Below are positions 1-10,945 of a DNA stretch of 64,000 bases, piece by piece. This DNA comes from Solea solea (taxonomy: Eukaryota > Chordata > Actinopteri > Pleuronectiformes > Soleidae). The notes beneath the pieces were generated by a model, which ran no database searches, was not told the DNA's origin, and saw only the letters and a program-made list of their open reading frames with translations. Each line of letters begins with the position of its first letter. Position 1 is the stretch's first letter. The translations under genes and the position numbers were made by a program. The stretch is taken from the NCBI RefSeq assembly GCF_958295425.1, contig NC_081143.1, forward strand, positions 26,402,586 to 26,466,585. The letters run 5' to 3'.

Positions 1-1180
1 CCGAGCTGCCGGTGTTCATGTAGAGCTGGAGCAGTTTGGGCAGCAGGCCGGCTTTGGCCACGGCGTTGGCATGCTGAGTCGTGTGACCGCCGATCTGGCT
101 GATGGCCCAGGCCGTGGATGCTTTAATGTGGTGATCGTGCTCCTGGGACAGACACAGGGTCAGCTGGGGCAACCCCTTGGAGAGAACGACGGCCATGGCG
201 AGTTTCTCGCTGTGCGCCGCCACGTATCCCAGCATCAAGATCCCTGGTAGCCGAAGATCTCCACGGCACTCGGCCAGATAGTCGATCACCGCTGCCAAGC
301 CACCACTGTTCACGATGACCTGTGACAGCTCCGGTGTGTGTTTCACGATCTCCTTCATCAGAGAAGCGACGTTCATCCTCACATGGTCGTCTGGATGTTT
401 GAGGCAGGCAACCGCGGCAGGGAGGACCTCGGCCTCGATCACCATCTCCGCCATGGTGACCGTGTGCTTGCTGATCTGGCTCAAGGCCGAGAACACCTGC
501 CTCTTCAGTTTTGTGTCCGGGCTGTTGATCATCTGCACCAGATGTGTGATGGTACCACATTCCACCACCATCTGCGTCAGTTCGGGGGTATGCTTGCAGA
601 TATCGCTGATTGTGGCGGCCGCGGTTCGTTTCAGAGCCATCTCGGGTTCTCGAAGGCACATGACCAGCAGCGGGATCGCGCCAGCATCCACAACAGACTG
701 TGTCAATGTCGCACTGTGCCGCGCAATGAAGCCCAGAGTCGTGGCTGCTGCCTCCTTCACCAACGGGTCAAACTCCTCCAGGCAGATGACCATTGCATCC
801 AAACCCCCACATGACACGACCGCACTGGACAGCCCGGTGGAGTGTTTGGCGACTGCACGCAGCACAAACGCTGCCGCTTTCTTATAGAGCCTGTTCTGCA
901 AGCCCAGAGAGTGGACCAGAAGGGGAAGGATGTCCTCCTTCACCACGGCCTCCGCCATCTCAGCACTGTAGTTGGCCAGGCGACCGAGAGCCACGGCCGC
1001 AGCCTGCTGAATGCTGGGGACCACGTCCAACAACAGGGCGCGGAGCATGGCCATCGCACCGGCATTGTGGAGGATTTCTATATTCTGGGGTCTGGATGCC
1101 AGATCAGCAACAGTTTGCACGAAATGCAACCGTGATTTCTGGTACTCCTGAAAAACTTGTATGATTTGTCGCTGACTCAT
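1..1180 (-). CDS. spag6: SPAG6 (sperm-associated antigen 6), 5' part, intronless copy
   Basis: The minus strand is open from an ATG at 1178-1180 to the left edge, giving 393 codons and no stop. The protein starts MSQRQIIQVFQEYQKSRLHF and continues as armadillo repeats, with family-typical stretches such as ALGRLANYSAEMAEAVVKED, YKKAAAFVLRAVAKHS and LPGILMLGYVAAHSEKLAMA. It aligns along its length with vertebrate SPAG6, a central-pair protein of the motile 9+2 axoneme. The family is about 510 residues, so roughly 115 C-terminal residues lie outside the window. The human gene is split into many exons, but here all 393 codons are contiguous. I infer a retrocopy, or an intron-less lineage-specific gene, with an undamaged frame. 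The identification is strong; the retrogene reading is an inference. No promoter was recognised upstream. Confidence 0.9.
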   Translation of the reverse strand, partial: MSQRQIIQVFQEYQKSRLHFVQTVADLASRPQNIEILHNAGAMAMLRALLLDVVPSIQQAAAVALGRLANYSAEMAEAVVKEDILPLLVHSLGLQNRLYKKAAAFVLRAVAKHSTGLSSAVVSCGGLDAMVICLEEFDPLVKEAAATTLGFIARHSATLTQSVVDAGAIPLLVMCLREPEMALKRTAAATISDICKHTPELTQMVVECGTITHLVQMINSPDTKLKRQVFSALSQISKHTVTMAEMVIEAEVLPAAVACLKHPDDHVRMNVASLMKEIVKHTPELSQVIVNSGGLAAVIDYLAECRGDLRLPGILMLGYVAAHSEKLAMAVVLSKGLPQLTLCLSQEHDHHIKASTAWAISQIGGHTTQHANAVAKAGLLPKLLQLYMNTGSS

Positions 1181-1435
1181 TTTTATTCAGATGTAAAAAG
1201 CCACTTCCATCGGCTATCACATGTCTTCCTCTGGCACTTCCTTTGTCAAGGTAGTCTTAAGAGTTGTTTGTTGTTCAGTTGGCAAAAAATACCTCCACCA
1301 GGTACTTTTACTTTGAAGTTAGAACACTTCAAAGAGTTTTGAGAGTGACGTCATGTAATGTCACTCTCTCAAAATCCTAGCTTGTCACTCCCAAATCTAA
1401 GTCCATGGTAGTGATGGGGAGATTCCAGCTAACAA
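1181..1435. other. 5' flank of spag6, nothing recognised
   Basis: This is AT-rich sequence directly upstream of the spag6 start codon. I see no clear TATA box and no convincing 5' exon. A short run repeated in inverted form (TGACGTCATG, then TGTCACTCTC) lies near 1345-1375. If spag6 is a retrocopy, this stretch would hold the captured promoter. Confidence 0.3.
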
Positions 1436-1830
1436 TCTTTGGTTCCCAGAACGTTCTGGGAACGTTATCTTTTAGTTGCAGAAACCTTCCCTGAAGGTTC
1501 CCTCCTAGGTTTTCCTGTGGTTCATATGGAAAGTTTTCCTAACATTCCCCTAACGTTAGTTTTTGGTTGGACGTTTGGTTCCCAGAATGTTCCCTGGACA
1601 ATATTCTCTTTTAGCTGTAAAACAACAACAACCAAACGAGAACATTGTGTGGAGACCACGGTGCAACCACAGGTTTTTGGTTCCCTCAACATTTAGGGGA
1701 GATTAGGCTCCGGCCTAACCCTGAGGGAACGTTGTCTAAATGTTAGTTGTTGGTTTGATTGTAACTAGTCTTCGTACAACCTTTGGGGAACGTTCTTTGT
1801 GTTAGGGTTGAAGCTTCTCTGGTAACTTAT
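1436..1830. repeat. Dispersed repeat with GGTTCCCAGAACGTT motifs
   Basis: The motifs GGTTCCCAGAACGTTC, GGGAACGTT and AACGTTAGTTTTTGGTT recur in degenerate form across about 400 bp (for example near 1441, 1576, 1725 and 1787). Several are palindromic around AACGTT. I have seen this kind of sequence as a non-autonomous dispersed element in fish genomes, but I cannot name the family. It has no coding content. Confidence 0.5.
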
Positions 1831-1854
1831 TCACTCAGGAAAACCAATTCCCCC

Positions 1855-2340
1855 ACGAAAAAAAAATTATAAAATAAATTGTAAAAACAGATCAGAAAAA
1901 AATATTGTAAAAATGTATACAGAGACCCTGTAATTTTTTTTTTTTTTTACATAAAAACAGCCCCCGGAAAAAAATCTTGTAAAATAATTTTTTTTTTTTT
2001 TTGTAAAAACTGAACCTGAATAATAAATCGCATTAAAAACTGGCCCCGGAACAGACCGCAAAATTTATTTTCCGTAAAAACAGTCCCTGGAAAAAAATAT
2101 TGTAAAAATGTATACAGAGACCCTGGAAATTTTTTTTTTACATAAAAACAGCCCCCGGGAAAAAAAATCTTGTAAGAGAAATTTTTTTTTTCCCGTAAAA
2201 AGTGAACCTGAATAATAAATTGCACAGACCGCACATTTCGTAAAAATATTGAAAAAAAGACCCCGGAAAAAAATCTCATTGATATTGAATATTTTGCGAC
2301 ATCACAAACAGATCCAGCACAACCAAATACAACTGGGAAC
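1855..2340. repeat. A/T-rich imperfect tandem duplication, about 195-bp period
   Basis: The run ATGTATACAGAGACCCTG occurs at 1913 and again at 2108. In both places it is followed by a long T run, then ACATAAAAACAGCCCCCGG, then ACCTGAATAATAAAT. The segment is therefore two diverged copies of a 195-bp unit built of homopolymer runs. The minus-strand open frames across it are low-complexity and not credible genes. Confidence 0.7.
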
Positions 2341-2361
2341 AACTGTGTTTTTTTTACTCAT

Positions 2362-3060
2362 TTATTTGTCATTAATTCTTCGTGTGAATGTCACGTTAAC
2401 TTGAATTTTTTTTTTACAAAAAACAACATAAACATGTATCAAACATTCAGGTAAGCTGTCTGATTGCTGAAATGCTTCTGTATAGTAGGCGTCCCGAGGT
2501 ACAGCACATACAAATAACTTTGAAAAGTAGAAGTGCCGTTTATCCGCCGTTCCATTCGTCACGTTCAGACACTGTGGGTCTGTTTTTGTTAAATGTCGGG
2601 TTTTTGTCACAGCCACTGTACTCGCAGCTCTGGAATCACAAGTAGGTGTCTTTGCACGTTTAGATCTGGGGTAAAGATTAACACAATTCGCCTGTTGTCC
2701 TGCTCCCTCCCTCCCATGTGCAGGGCGTTCAGCCATGCAAAGTCCACATCAGTCAGCAGATCGGCTGGCGGCAAATCTCTTGTTGCAGAAATGAACCAAC
2801 GTGGACCTGTGAATCAAAAAGTGAATTAAACTGTAAATCAGTTCACCTTAAGGTCTGTGTGTAAAACGATGCACGTGAAAACTTACGATTTCTTGGCATG
2901 TGTGGTCCATCTCCTCTGTTGTCCATTTCACATAAAACTACTTAATATTTGTTGGTTTTGTTTGGCATCTAGACTGTGGATAGTCTTCTTCTTCTCCTTC
3001 GGTGTTCCCAGCAGGCTGCACACTCAGAGGTGTAATGCTGCCATCATCCACAGTTTATTA
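2362..3060 (-). pseudogene. Possible remnant of a spliced coding sequence, unidentified
   Basis: On the minus strand three stretches look coding but do not connect cleanly. Around 2950-3050 one frame reads an acidic segment (SVQPAGNTEGEEEDYPQS) bounded by stops. Around 2887-2926 a short ATG exon ends at a consensus donor (GTAAGT). An acceptor-like CACAG near 2810 opens into a frame reading RWFISATRDLPPADLL, while an overlapping frame gives a 124-residue ORF at 2362-2736. I recognise no family. It may be a decayed transposon-derived gene or chance open frames. Confidence 0.2.
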
Positions 3061-3204
3061 CAATTCTTAATCACAGTTCACGGTTCTTAATCCCTTGCCT
3101 TCTTCTTAGGTTTAGTTGTGATTAATTGTCGTTTTAATATTGTACTCGCCTTTGATCTGTTGTGATGTCATAAGTGACATCAAGACCGCAGGTGTGAGTG
3201 TGAG

Positions 3205-3335
3205 AGTGGATGGTTGTTTGTCTGTATGTGTCCCAGTCCAGGGTGTGACCCTTCCGCCTTTTGCCCCATGTCAGCTGGGATTGGCGACCCTCATGTGGAG
3301 GATAAAGCGGTAGAAGATGAGTGAATGAATAAAAG
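3205..3335 (+). repeat. Dispersed fish repeat tail (GGATAAAGCGGTAGAAGATG type)
   Basis: The sequence runs through CCAGTCCAGGGTGTGACCC, then GTCAGCTGGGATTGGCGACC, and ends in GGATAAAGCGGTAGAAG followed by GAATGAAT-type repeats. This is a very common 3' end of a dispersed element in fish. Shorter copies are seen near 45625-45690 and 54745-54800. It is non-coding. Confidence 0.65.
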
Positions 3336-4747
3336 AATGCCCCTTCAAGTTGGGTTTCCAGGTTGGAGCAACCTCACAAACCCTCACTGAAAACATTTAC
3401 ATATATCCCTCTGAGGAACGACTCAGACGATGATTCAACATAGAAGAAAACAGCTGCTCATTTGGTGAAAAATAACATTTAAACAACAGACCATGTATTT
3501 TTCTCATGTGACACAGTACATGACATCACACCCAGCTTCTTTCTCCAAGAGATGACATCACATTTTGGATTCATTTGGAAAAAACGCCAACACTGAATGA
3601 GAAAAATGTCCTCCAAATTTCTATGTACCTACTTTAAAATTAGTACATTAATTGTACATTAAATCCTTTCTTATATATTGTATGATACTGTGAAAACTCT
3701 TCTCAGTGCTATGAATAAGTGAGTTGTGATTTTATTTATTAAGGTTATACCCTGCGATAAGAGTTTACTTCAGAGCAGACGTTGCTTCAAAATGGAGGAC
3801 TCGTCTGAAACCCCAGACACAGTTGAAGGTATTTTGTTTCTGAATATAAAAATGAATTAAATCCTTAAATTGCACATTCACTGGCCCTTACCTTGTTGGG
3901 ATATTAGACATCATTGTATTGTCATGTTACATGCCCATAAAAAAAAAGACATTTTATTTATATATGAATGAACACATGAACAACACATGTAATGTATTCA
4001 TTATAAGGTGAATTAATTTATTTTCCTTGGCTCCACTGTTACAGGACAGACTTGAGTCTATTACACATTGATAAAATCACCTACATGTACAGTATAACAT
4101 ATCTGGCTGTTTTGATAGTCTTTGACCAGCAGGGGGGGGTTGTGTGCACATTAATGAAGCCTCATCATCTGCTCATCATCACTACTGTTACTGTTTGTCT
4201 GAATGAGAGAGAAGAGTCCGAGTGAAGAGGGCAGAGTTGGCGGACCAAACCATTTTGCACCTTTTGGAAAGGGGTCAGAGGGCCCTCAATGAGCCACCAC
4301 TATTTATTTATTTATTTGTTTCCCAACTCGATCAATAATTTATTTAGCCAATTTAAATCTAGGCTCTTATATAAAATAAGTGCTTTGCTCATTAACCCAC
4401 ATTTTCTAATTTGTAATTTCTAGTTTGCGTGGATTCTCTGGTGATGTTCCATGAAAACATGTTAGAGGTCACAGCGGCTCTGATCGTCCCTCCTCCATCT
4501 GAAATTTCGGTTGTATAATGACAATCATTTTATTTCAAAGCTGCCTCACATGAGCTCGAGAGACACTGATGGAATTCGAGTGCAGTTGCTTGGGTTTTTG
4601 CTTCAGGGGATAGTAGAAGCCCATCAGTAGCACATGAGAACTAATGAGAATAATGTGGGTAAACAGCAGGTTGAGCTTCGATGAGCAGCTTCAGGAAACA
4701 AAATGACTGCTTGAAGTGGTGAAGAATTGTTTTCACTTTTCATTTCG
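3336..4747. other. Intergenic; likely includes the 3' UTR of the zinc-finger gene
   Basis: Mostly AT-rich sequence without a recognisable gene. TTTATT at about 4529, which is AATAAA on the minus strand, could end the zinc-finger transcript. A short ATG-led frame at 3792-3828 (MEDSSETPDTVE) runs into a possible donor GTATTT. It could be a first exon of a plus-strand gene, but no second exon was found. Confidence 0.3.
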
Positions 4748-6653
4748 TCATGATTTGTCTCTCGTGTGAACCACCATGTGTCTCTTCAGATTACTCTTGT
4801 TGGTAAAACTTTTCCCGCAAACGTCGCAGCGACACGGTTTCTCTCCTGTGTGGACCATCGTGTGCGTCTTGAAGTAACTTTTGTGTCTAAAGCTTCTCCC
4901 GCAAACGCCGCAGCTGAACGGCTTCTCTCCCGTGTGGACCATCGTGTGCGTCTTCAGAGAACTCTTCTTTGTAAACGTTCTGCCGCATACATCGCAGGCG
5001 TACGGCGTCTCTCCCGTATGATCTCTCATGTGATTCTTGAGGGAATTCTTCCGCTTAAATCTCTCCCCACAGATGTTACAGCTGTGCGACGTCTCGCCCG
5101 TGTGGACCATCATGTGTCTCTTTAGTAAGAAGTTCTGAGTAAATCTTTTCCCACACATGTCACAGCTGCACGGTTTCTCACCCGTGTGGACCATCATGTG
5201 CGTCTTGAAATTACTTTTCTGTTTAAACCTTTTCCCGCAGATGTTACAGCTACACGTCGTCTCTTCCGTGTGAATCATCGCGTGTCTTTTCAGCAAAGAT
5301 TTGCGTGTAAATCCTTTCCCACACACGTCACAGCAGCACGGTTTCTCTCCAGTGTGGACCATCATGTGAATCTTAAAATTGCTCTTGTGTTTGAATCTTT
5401 TCCCGCAGATATCACAGATGCATGGTTTCTCCCCCGTGTGGACCATCATGTGCCTCTTGACAAAACACTTGCGGATAAATCTTTTCCCACAAACATCACA
5501 GCTACACGGTTTCTCTCCCGTGTGGACCATCAGGTGTCTCTTAAAGTCAATCTTCTTTGTAAATCCTTTCCCACAAACATCACATTCAAACGGCTTCTCC
5601 GCTGTGTGGACTCTCTGTTTGTGTGTCTGAGGTTCCTTCCAGTCAACGTCACTGTCTTCAGTCTGAGACGAGTCTGGAGTCTCGTTGTCATCGTTATCTG
5701 AGTGGACATGATCATCTCCACCAGCTTCTGTTTTTACCGGTCGTGCTGAGACGGTGGCTGGGGGCTCCGTCTCTCTGCTTTCGTCAGTTTCGCTGTGATG
5801 CGGCGACGACTGAGGTTTCTCCTCATCGTCTTCTGTCTTCACAAGGACGATAGTGAGTGAGAACGTGTTGCAATCGACCTCCTTCAGAAGCGGCTCTTCC
5901 TGTTCCTCTTTGATGTGAGGACTCTCTGGGTCGTCTTCAGTCTTCACATGAACATCAGTGAGTGACAACAACTTTCCATCATCAGCCTTCTCCAGCACGT
6001 GAAGCTGCTCTCCCTCCCGAGTGGTCCAGATATCTTCCTGTTCCTCTTTAATGTGACGATTCTCTGAGTCAGCCTGATCTGGACTGGTGATCATCTCAGT
6101 GGGAACCTCTTCTTTGATCACCAGCAGATGTTGGACATCTGCAGGGAACAGAGAAACACACAATATAAATGTACCCTCAAATTGTATTTTTAATAAGAAC
6201 ATAAAAAAGTAAAGTTATCAATACGAGACGTTATTTTTGTGCCATATTGTTGAGCACGCACAGGCGTGTTTTGTAAGTGCGTACTCTTGTGTTTTGCACA
6301 TTTATTCTTTACAATCTTCACACTAAACAGCCTCAAATAAATAAAGACACCAATGCAACGGCCCTACATTAAGTTTCTGACAACAAAACAGTGCACATTC
6401 ACAGAAATAAGGAAAAACTAAAATGATAAAGTCACAATAATTAAACAGAAATTAAATAAAACAATAATCAGCTGCTGGTTATTTAAATAACAAAAAGGCA
6501 AATCATTGTAACTCTCCTGTATATAATGTTTGTATTTTGCTGTTGTGTCCTCTTACCTGTTGGACAGTCCACTAGAGGGCGTCTGTCTTCATTCAGCCTC
6601 TCTGGGTGATCTAAACTGAGTCTCTCATGGTCCAAACAGCTGTGCTCCATCAT
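4748..6653 (-). CDS. C2H2 zinc-finger transcription factor, 10 fingers, two exons
   Basis: Exon 1 is 6557-6653 (start MMEHSCLDHERLSL, donor GTAAGA). Exon 2 is 4748-6138 (acceptor CCTGCAG). Joined in phase they give 495 residues, with the junction codon giving D in DVQHLLVIKEE, a sequence usual at this place in fish zinc-finger genes. Residues 33-215 are acidic and carry six psi-K-x-E motifs (IKEE or VKTE at K41, K63, K98, K109, K133 and K168), which are candidate SUMO sites. From about residue 216 ten C2H2 fingers follow at 28-residue spacing with TGEKP-type linkers; some linkers deviate (TEETT, TGETS). There is no KRAB or BTB domain. It is probably a nuclear DNA-binding repressor or activator from a lineage-expanded family, so I assign no symbol. 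The target is unknown. Confidence 0.88.
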
Positions 6654-7078
6654 TCCGTTCACTGTTTACGCTATCATTAGCAACGAGCTAAGCTAACAGC
6701 TAACAGTGACCTGAAGTTTCTGTCCAGCTTCACCGTGTGTCCTCCTGTCTTCACGAGCGGTGACGGTGACTCCAAACACGAAAGATAACATGAGCTAACA
6801 CGAGCTAACTCAGTGCGGAGCACAGACGCTGATGCTAAAAACAATAATAGCCCTGTTGTACAAGACGAGCAGGGCGTACAGCTTCCTGGTTAACGGTCCC
6901 GCCCACAGCACGCATGATGGTAAGCCATATACGTAGACGCCTCATTACATTACGTGATTCTCTACGTCTAGCGTCGCCGCCATATTGGATGGGTCTCCTC
7001 ACGCTAGGCTAACACGAGAGTTACCTGGATCTACGTGATAAATATATCATATAAACGTGATAATTATATTGTATAAAC
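6654..7078 (-). promoter_or_regulatory. 5' UTR and presumed promoter of the zinc-finger gene
   Basis: This is CpG-containing sequence immediately upstream of the zinc-finger start codon, lying between the gene and the satellite array. It has AGCTAAC repeats (near 6685-6700 and 6790-6805). I see no TATA box. The promoter role is inferred from position only. Confidence 0.35.
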
Positions 7079-10000
7079 CAAAATTTCACCAAAATGTCAT
7101 AGTTTAGTATGTTGTCCAAATCTGACAAAAAAGTGATAGGTTAGTATTTCGTCCAAAATGTGACAAAAAAGTCATAGGTTAGTATGTCGTCCAAAATGTG
7201 ACAAAAAAGTCATACTATAGTATGTTGTCCAAAATGTGATAAAAAAAAGTACTATAGTATGTCGTCCAAAATGTGACAAAAAAGTCATAGGTTAGTATGT
7301 TGTCCAAATCTCACATAAAAGTCATAGGTTAGTATGTCGTCCAAAATGTGACATAAAAGTCATAGATTAGTATGTCGTCCAAAATGTGACAAAAAGTCAT
7401 ACTATAGTATGTCGTCCAAAATGTGACAAAAAAAGTCATAGGTTAGTATGTCGTCCAAAATGTGACAAAAAAGTCATAGGTTAGTATGTCGTCCAAAATG
7501 TGACAAAAAAGTCATACTATAGTATGTCGTCCAAAATGTGACATAAAAGTCATAGGTTAGTATGTCGTCCAAAATGTGACAAAAAAGTCATAGGTTAGTA
7601 TGTCGTCCAAAATGTGACCAAAAAGTCATAGGTTAGTATGTCATCCAAAATGTGACCAAAAAGTCATAGGTAAGTATGTCGTCCAAAATGTGACATAAAA
7701 GTCATAGGTTAGTATGTCGTCCAAAATGTGACAAAAAAACTCATAGGTTAGTATGTCGTCCAAAATGTGACCAAAAAGTCATAGGTTAGTATGTTGTCCA
7801 AAATGTGACCAAAAAGTCATAGGTAAGTATGTTGTCCAAAATGTGACCAAAAAGTCATAGGTTAGTATGTCGTCCAAAATGTGACCAAAAAGTCATAGGT
7901 TACTATGTCGTCCAAAATGTGACCAAAAAGTCATAGGTTAGTATGTTGTCCAAATCTCACATAAAAGTCATAGGTTAGTATGTCGTCCAAAATGTGACAT
8001 AAAAGTCATAGATTAGTATGTCGTCCAAAATGTGACAAAAAGTCATACTATAGTATGTCGTCCAAAATGTGACAAAAAAAGTCATAGGTTAGTATGTTGT
8101 CCAAATCTCACATAAAAGTCATAGGTTAGTATGTCGTCCAAAATGTGACATAAAAGTCATAGATTAGTATGTCGTCCAAAATGTGACAAAAAGTCATACT
8201 ATAGTATGTCGTCCAAAATGTGACAAAAAAAGTCATAGGTTAGTATGTCGTCCAAAATGTGACAAAAAAGTCATAGGTTAGTATGTCGTCCAAAATGTGA
8301 CAAAAAAGTCATACTATAGTATGTCGTCCAAAATGTGACATAAAAGTCATAGGTTAGTATGTCGTCCAAAATGTGACAAAAAAGTCATAGGTTAGTATGT
8401 CGTCCAAAATGTGACCAAAAAGTCATAGGTTAGTATGTCATCCAAAATGTGACCAAAAAGTCATAGGTAAGTATGTCGTCCAAAATGTGACATAAAAGTC
8501 ATAGGTTAGTATGTCGTCCAAAATGTGACAAAAAAACTCATAGGTTAGTATGTCGTCCAAAATGTGACAAAAAAGTCATATTATAGTATGTCGTCCAAAA
8601 TGTGACAAAAAAGTCATAGGTTAGTATGTCGTCCAAAATGTGACCAAAAAGTCATAGGTTAGTATGTCGTCCAAAATGTGACCAAAAAGTCATACTATAG
8701 TATGTCGTCCAAAATGTGACATAAAAGTCATAGGTTAGTATGTCGTCCAAAATGTGACCAAAAAGTCATAGGTTAGTATGTCGTCCAAAATGTGACCAAA
8801 AAGTCATAGGTTATTATGTCGTCCAAATTGTGACCAAAAAGTCATAGGTTAGTATGTCGTCCAAAATGTGTCCAAAAAGTCAGAGGTTAGTGTCATCCAA
8901 AATGTGACCAAAAAGTCATAGGTTAGTATGTCGTCCAAAATTTGACCAAAAAGTCATAGGTTAGTATGTCGTCCAAAATGTGACAAAAAAAGTCATAGGT
9001 TAGTATGTCGTCCAAAATGTGATCAAAAAGTCATAGGTTAGTATGTCGTCCAAAATGTGACCAAAAAGTCATTGGTTAGTATGTCGTGCAAAATGTGACC
9101 AAAAAGTCATAGGTTAGTATGTCGTCCAAAATGTGACAAAAAGTCATAGGTTAGTATGTCGTCCAAAATGTGACAATAAAGTCATAGGTTAGTATGTCGT
9201 CCAAAATGTGACAAAAAAGTCATACTATAGTATGTCGTCCAAAATGTGACAAAAAAGTCATACTATAGTATGTCGTCCAAAATGTGACAAAAAAGTCATA
9301 GGTTATAGTATGTCGTCCAAAATGTTACCAAAAAGTCATACTATAGTAAGTCGTCCAAAATGTGACCAAAAAGTCATAGGTTAGTATGTCGTCCAAAATA
9401 TGACCAAAAAGTCGTAGGTTAGTATGTTGTCCAAAATGTGACAAAAAAGTCATACTATAGTATGTTGTCCAAAATGTGACCAAAAAGTCATACTTATAGT
9501 ATGTCGTCCAAAATGTGACCAAAAAGTCATAGGTTAGGATGTTGTCCAAAATGTGACAAAAAAGTCATACTATAGTATGTCGTCCAAAATGTGACAAAAA
9601 AGTCATAGGTTAGTATGTCGTCCAAAATGTGACCAAAAAGTCATACTATAGTATGTCGTCCAAAATGTGACCAAAAAGTCATAGGTTAGTATGTCGTCCA
9701 AAATGTGACCAAAAAGTCATAGGTTAGTATGTCGTCCAAAATGTGACATAAAAGTCATACTATAGTATGTCGTCCAAAATGTGACCAAAAAGTCATAGGT
9801 AAGTATGTCGTCCAAAATGTGACAAAAAAGTCATAGGTTAGTATGTCGTCCAAAATGTGACCAAAAAGTCATAGGTTAGTATGTCGTCCAAAATGTGACC
9901 AAAAAGTCATAGGTTAGTATGTCGTCCAAAATGTGACCAAAAAGTCATAGGTTAGTATGTCGTCCAAAATGTGACCAAAAAGTCATAGGTAAGTATGTCG

Positions 10001-10680
10001 TCCAAAATGTGACCAAAAAGTCATACTATAGTATGTCGTCCAAAATGTGACAAAAAAGTCATAGGTTAGTATGTCGTCCAAAATGTGACAAAAAGTCATA
10101 GGTTAGTATGTCGTCCAAAATGTGATCAAAAAGTCATAGGTTAGTATGTCGTCCAAAATGTGACCAAAAAGTCATAGGTTAGTATGTCGTCCAAAATGTG
10201 ACCAAAAAGTCATAGGTTAGTATGTCGTCCAAAATGTGACCAAAAAGTCATAGGTTAGTATGTCGTCCAAAATGTGACCAAAAAGTCATAGGTTAGTATG
10301 TCGTCCAAAATGTGACCAAAAGGTCATAGGTTAGTATGTCGTCCAAAATGTGACATAAAAGTCATAGGTTGTATGTCGTCCAAAATGTGACCAAAAAGTC
10401 ATAGGTTAGTATGTCGTCCAAAATGTGACCAAAAAGTCATAGGTTAGTATGTCGTCCAAAATGTGACAAAAGGTCATAGTATAGTATGTCGTCCAAAATG
10501 TGACAAAAAGTCATACTATAGTTTGTCGTCCAAAATGGGACAATAAAGTCATAGGTTAGTATGTCGTCCAAAATCGGACAAAAAAGTTATAGGTTAGTAT
10601 GTCGTCCAAAATGTGACCAAAAAGTCATAGGTTAGTATGTCGTCCAAAATGTGACAAAAAAGTCATAGGTTAGTCGTAGT
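7079..10680. repeat. Satellite array of a 38-bp unit, left block
   Basis: Nearly perfect tandem copies of a 38-bp unit containing GTATGTCGTCCAAAATGTGA, then an A run, then GTCATAGGTTA. Two unit types alternate irregularly: one with ATAGGTTAGTATG and one with ATACTATAGTATG at the same place. A second variable site reads GTGACC, GTGACA or GTGATC before the A run. The array starts in a degenerate unit (GTCATAGTTTAGTATG near 7098) and holds about 95 units. Because 38 is not a multiple of 3, open frames across it repeat every three units and are not genes. Confidence 0.97.
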
Positions 10681-10945
10681 TAGGCAAAATAGTGTTATTT
10701 TCCATGATTTTACTTTGAAAAACTCTCTGTTTTGCGTAATATTACTTTGTAAAACAGGGAATGTAAGGACGAGGTGGCCGAGTGGTTAAGGCGATGGATT
10801 GCTAATCCATTGTGCTCTGCACGCATGGGTTCAAATCCCATCCTCGTCGACAGTCTCTGTATTACAGCATGCAAACAATTAACTACAACTTTGTCTTGTG
10901 TCAATAGGTTTATTTGAGAAATCAAATATGACAGACTTCAGAATG
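10681..10945. other. Unique-sequence island inside the satellite
   Basis: About 265 bp of non-satellite sequence that interrupts the array and contains the tRNA-Ser gene. On the right the array restarts with a degenerate unit (GTCATAGTTTAGTATG near 10946) like the one at the far left edge of the array. On the left it breaks off inside a unit after GGTTAG. Confidence 0.85.
10768..10849 (+). tRNA. tRNA-Ser (anticodon GCT)
   Basis: An 82-nt class II tRNA. The acceptor stem GACGAGG pairs with CCTCGTC, with discriminator G at 10849. The A box TGGCCGAGTGG and B box GGTTCAAATCC are intact. The anticodon stem GGATT/AATCC encloses the loop with anticodon GCT, which reads AGC and AGT serine codons. 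A long variable arm (TGTGCTCTGCACG) fits a serine tRNA. The CCA end is not encoded, as expected in a nuclear gene. No run of four T is found in the roughly 95 bp downstream before the satellite resumes, so the pol III terminator would have to be weak or non-canonical. Confidence 0.95.

Noticed and set aside
123..659. 178-codon minus-strand open frame and plus-strand frames at 315-887 and 338-814
   Set aside because: They are shadow frames of the spag6 coding sequence, which is read in another minus-strand frame.
4766..5853. Plus-strand open frames opposite the zinc-finger gene
   Set aside because: They are the complement of the repeated finger codons; periodic HHV-type peptides reflect the finger repeat.
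9325..9549. Repeated 74-residue minus-strand open frames (also at 12946, 16099 and 18494) with identical TYDFLVTFWTTY-like peptides
   Set aside because: They are the translation of the 38-bp satellite; identical copies follow from the higher-order repeat. There is no splice or start context and no family resemblance.
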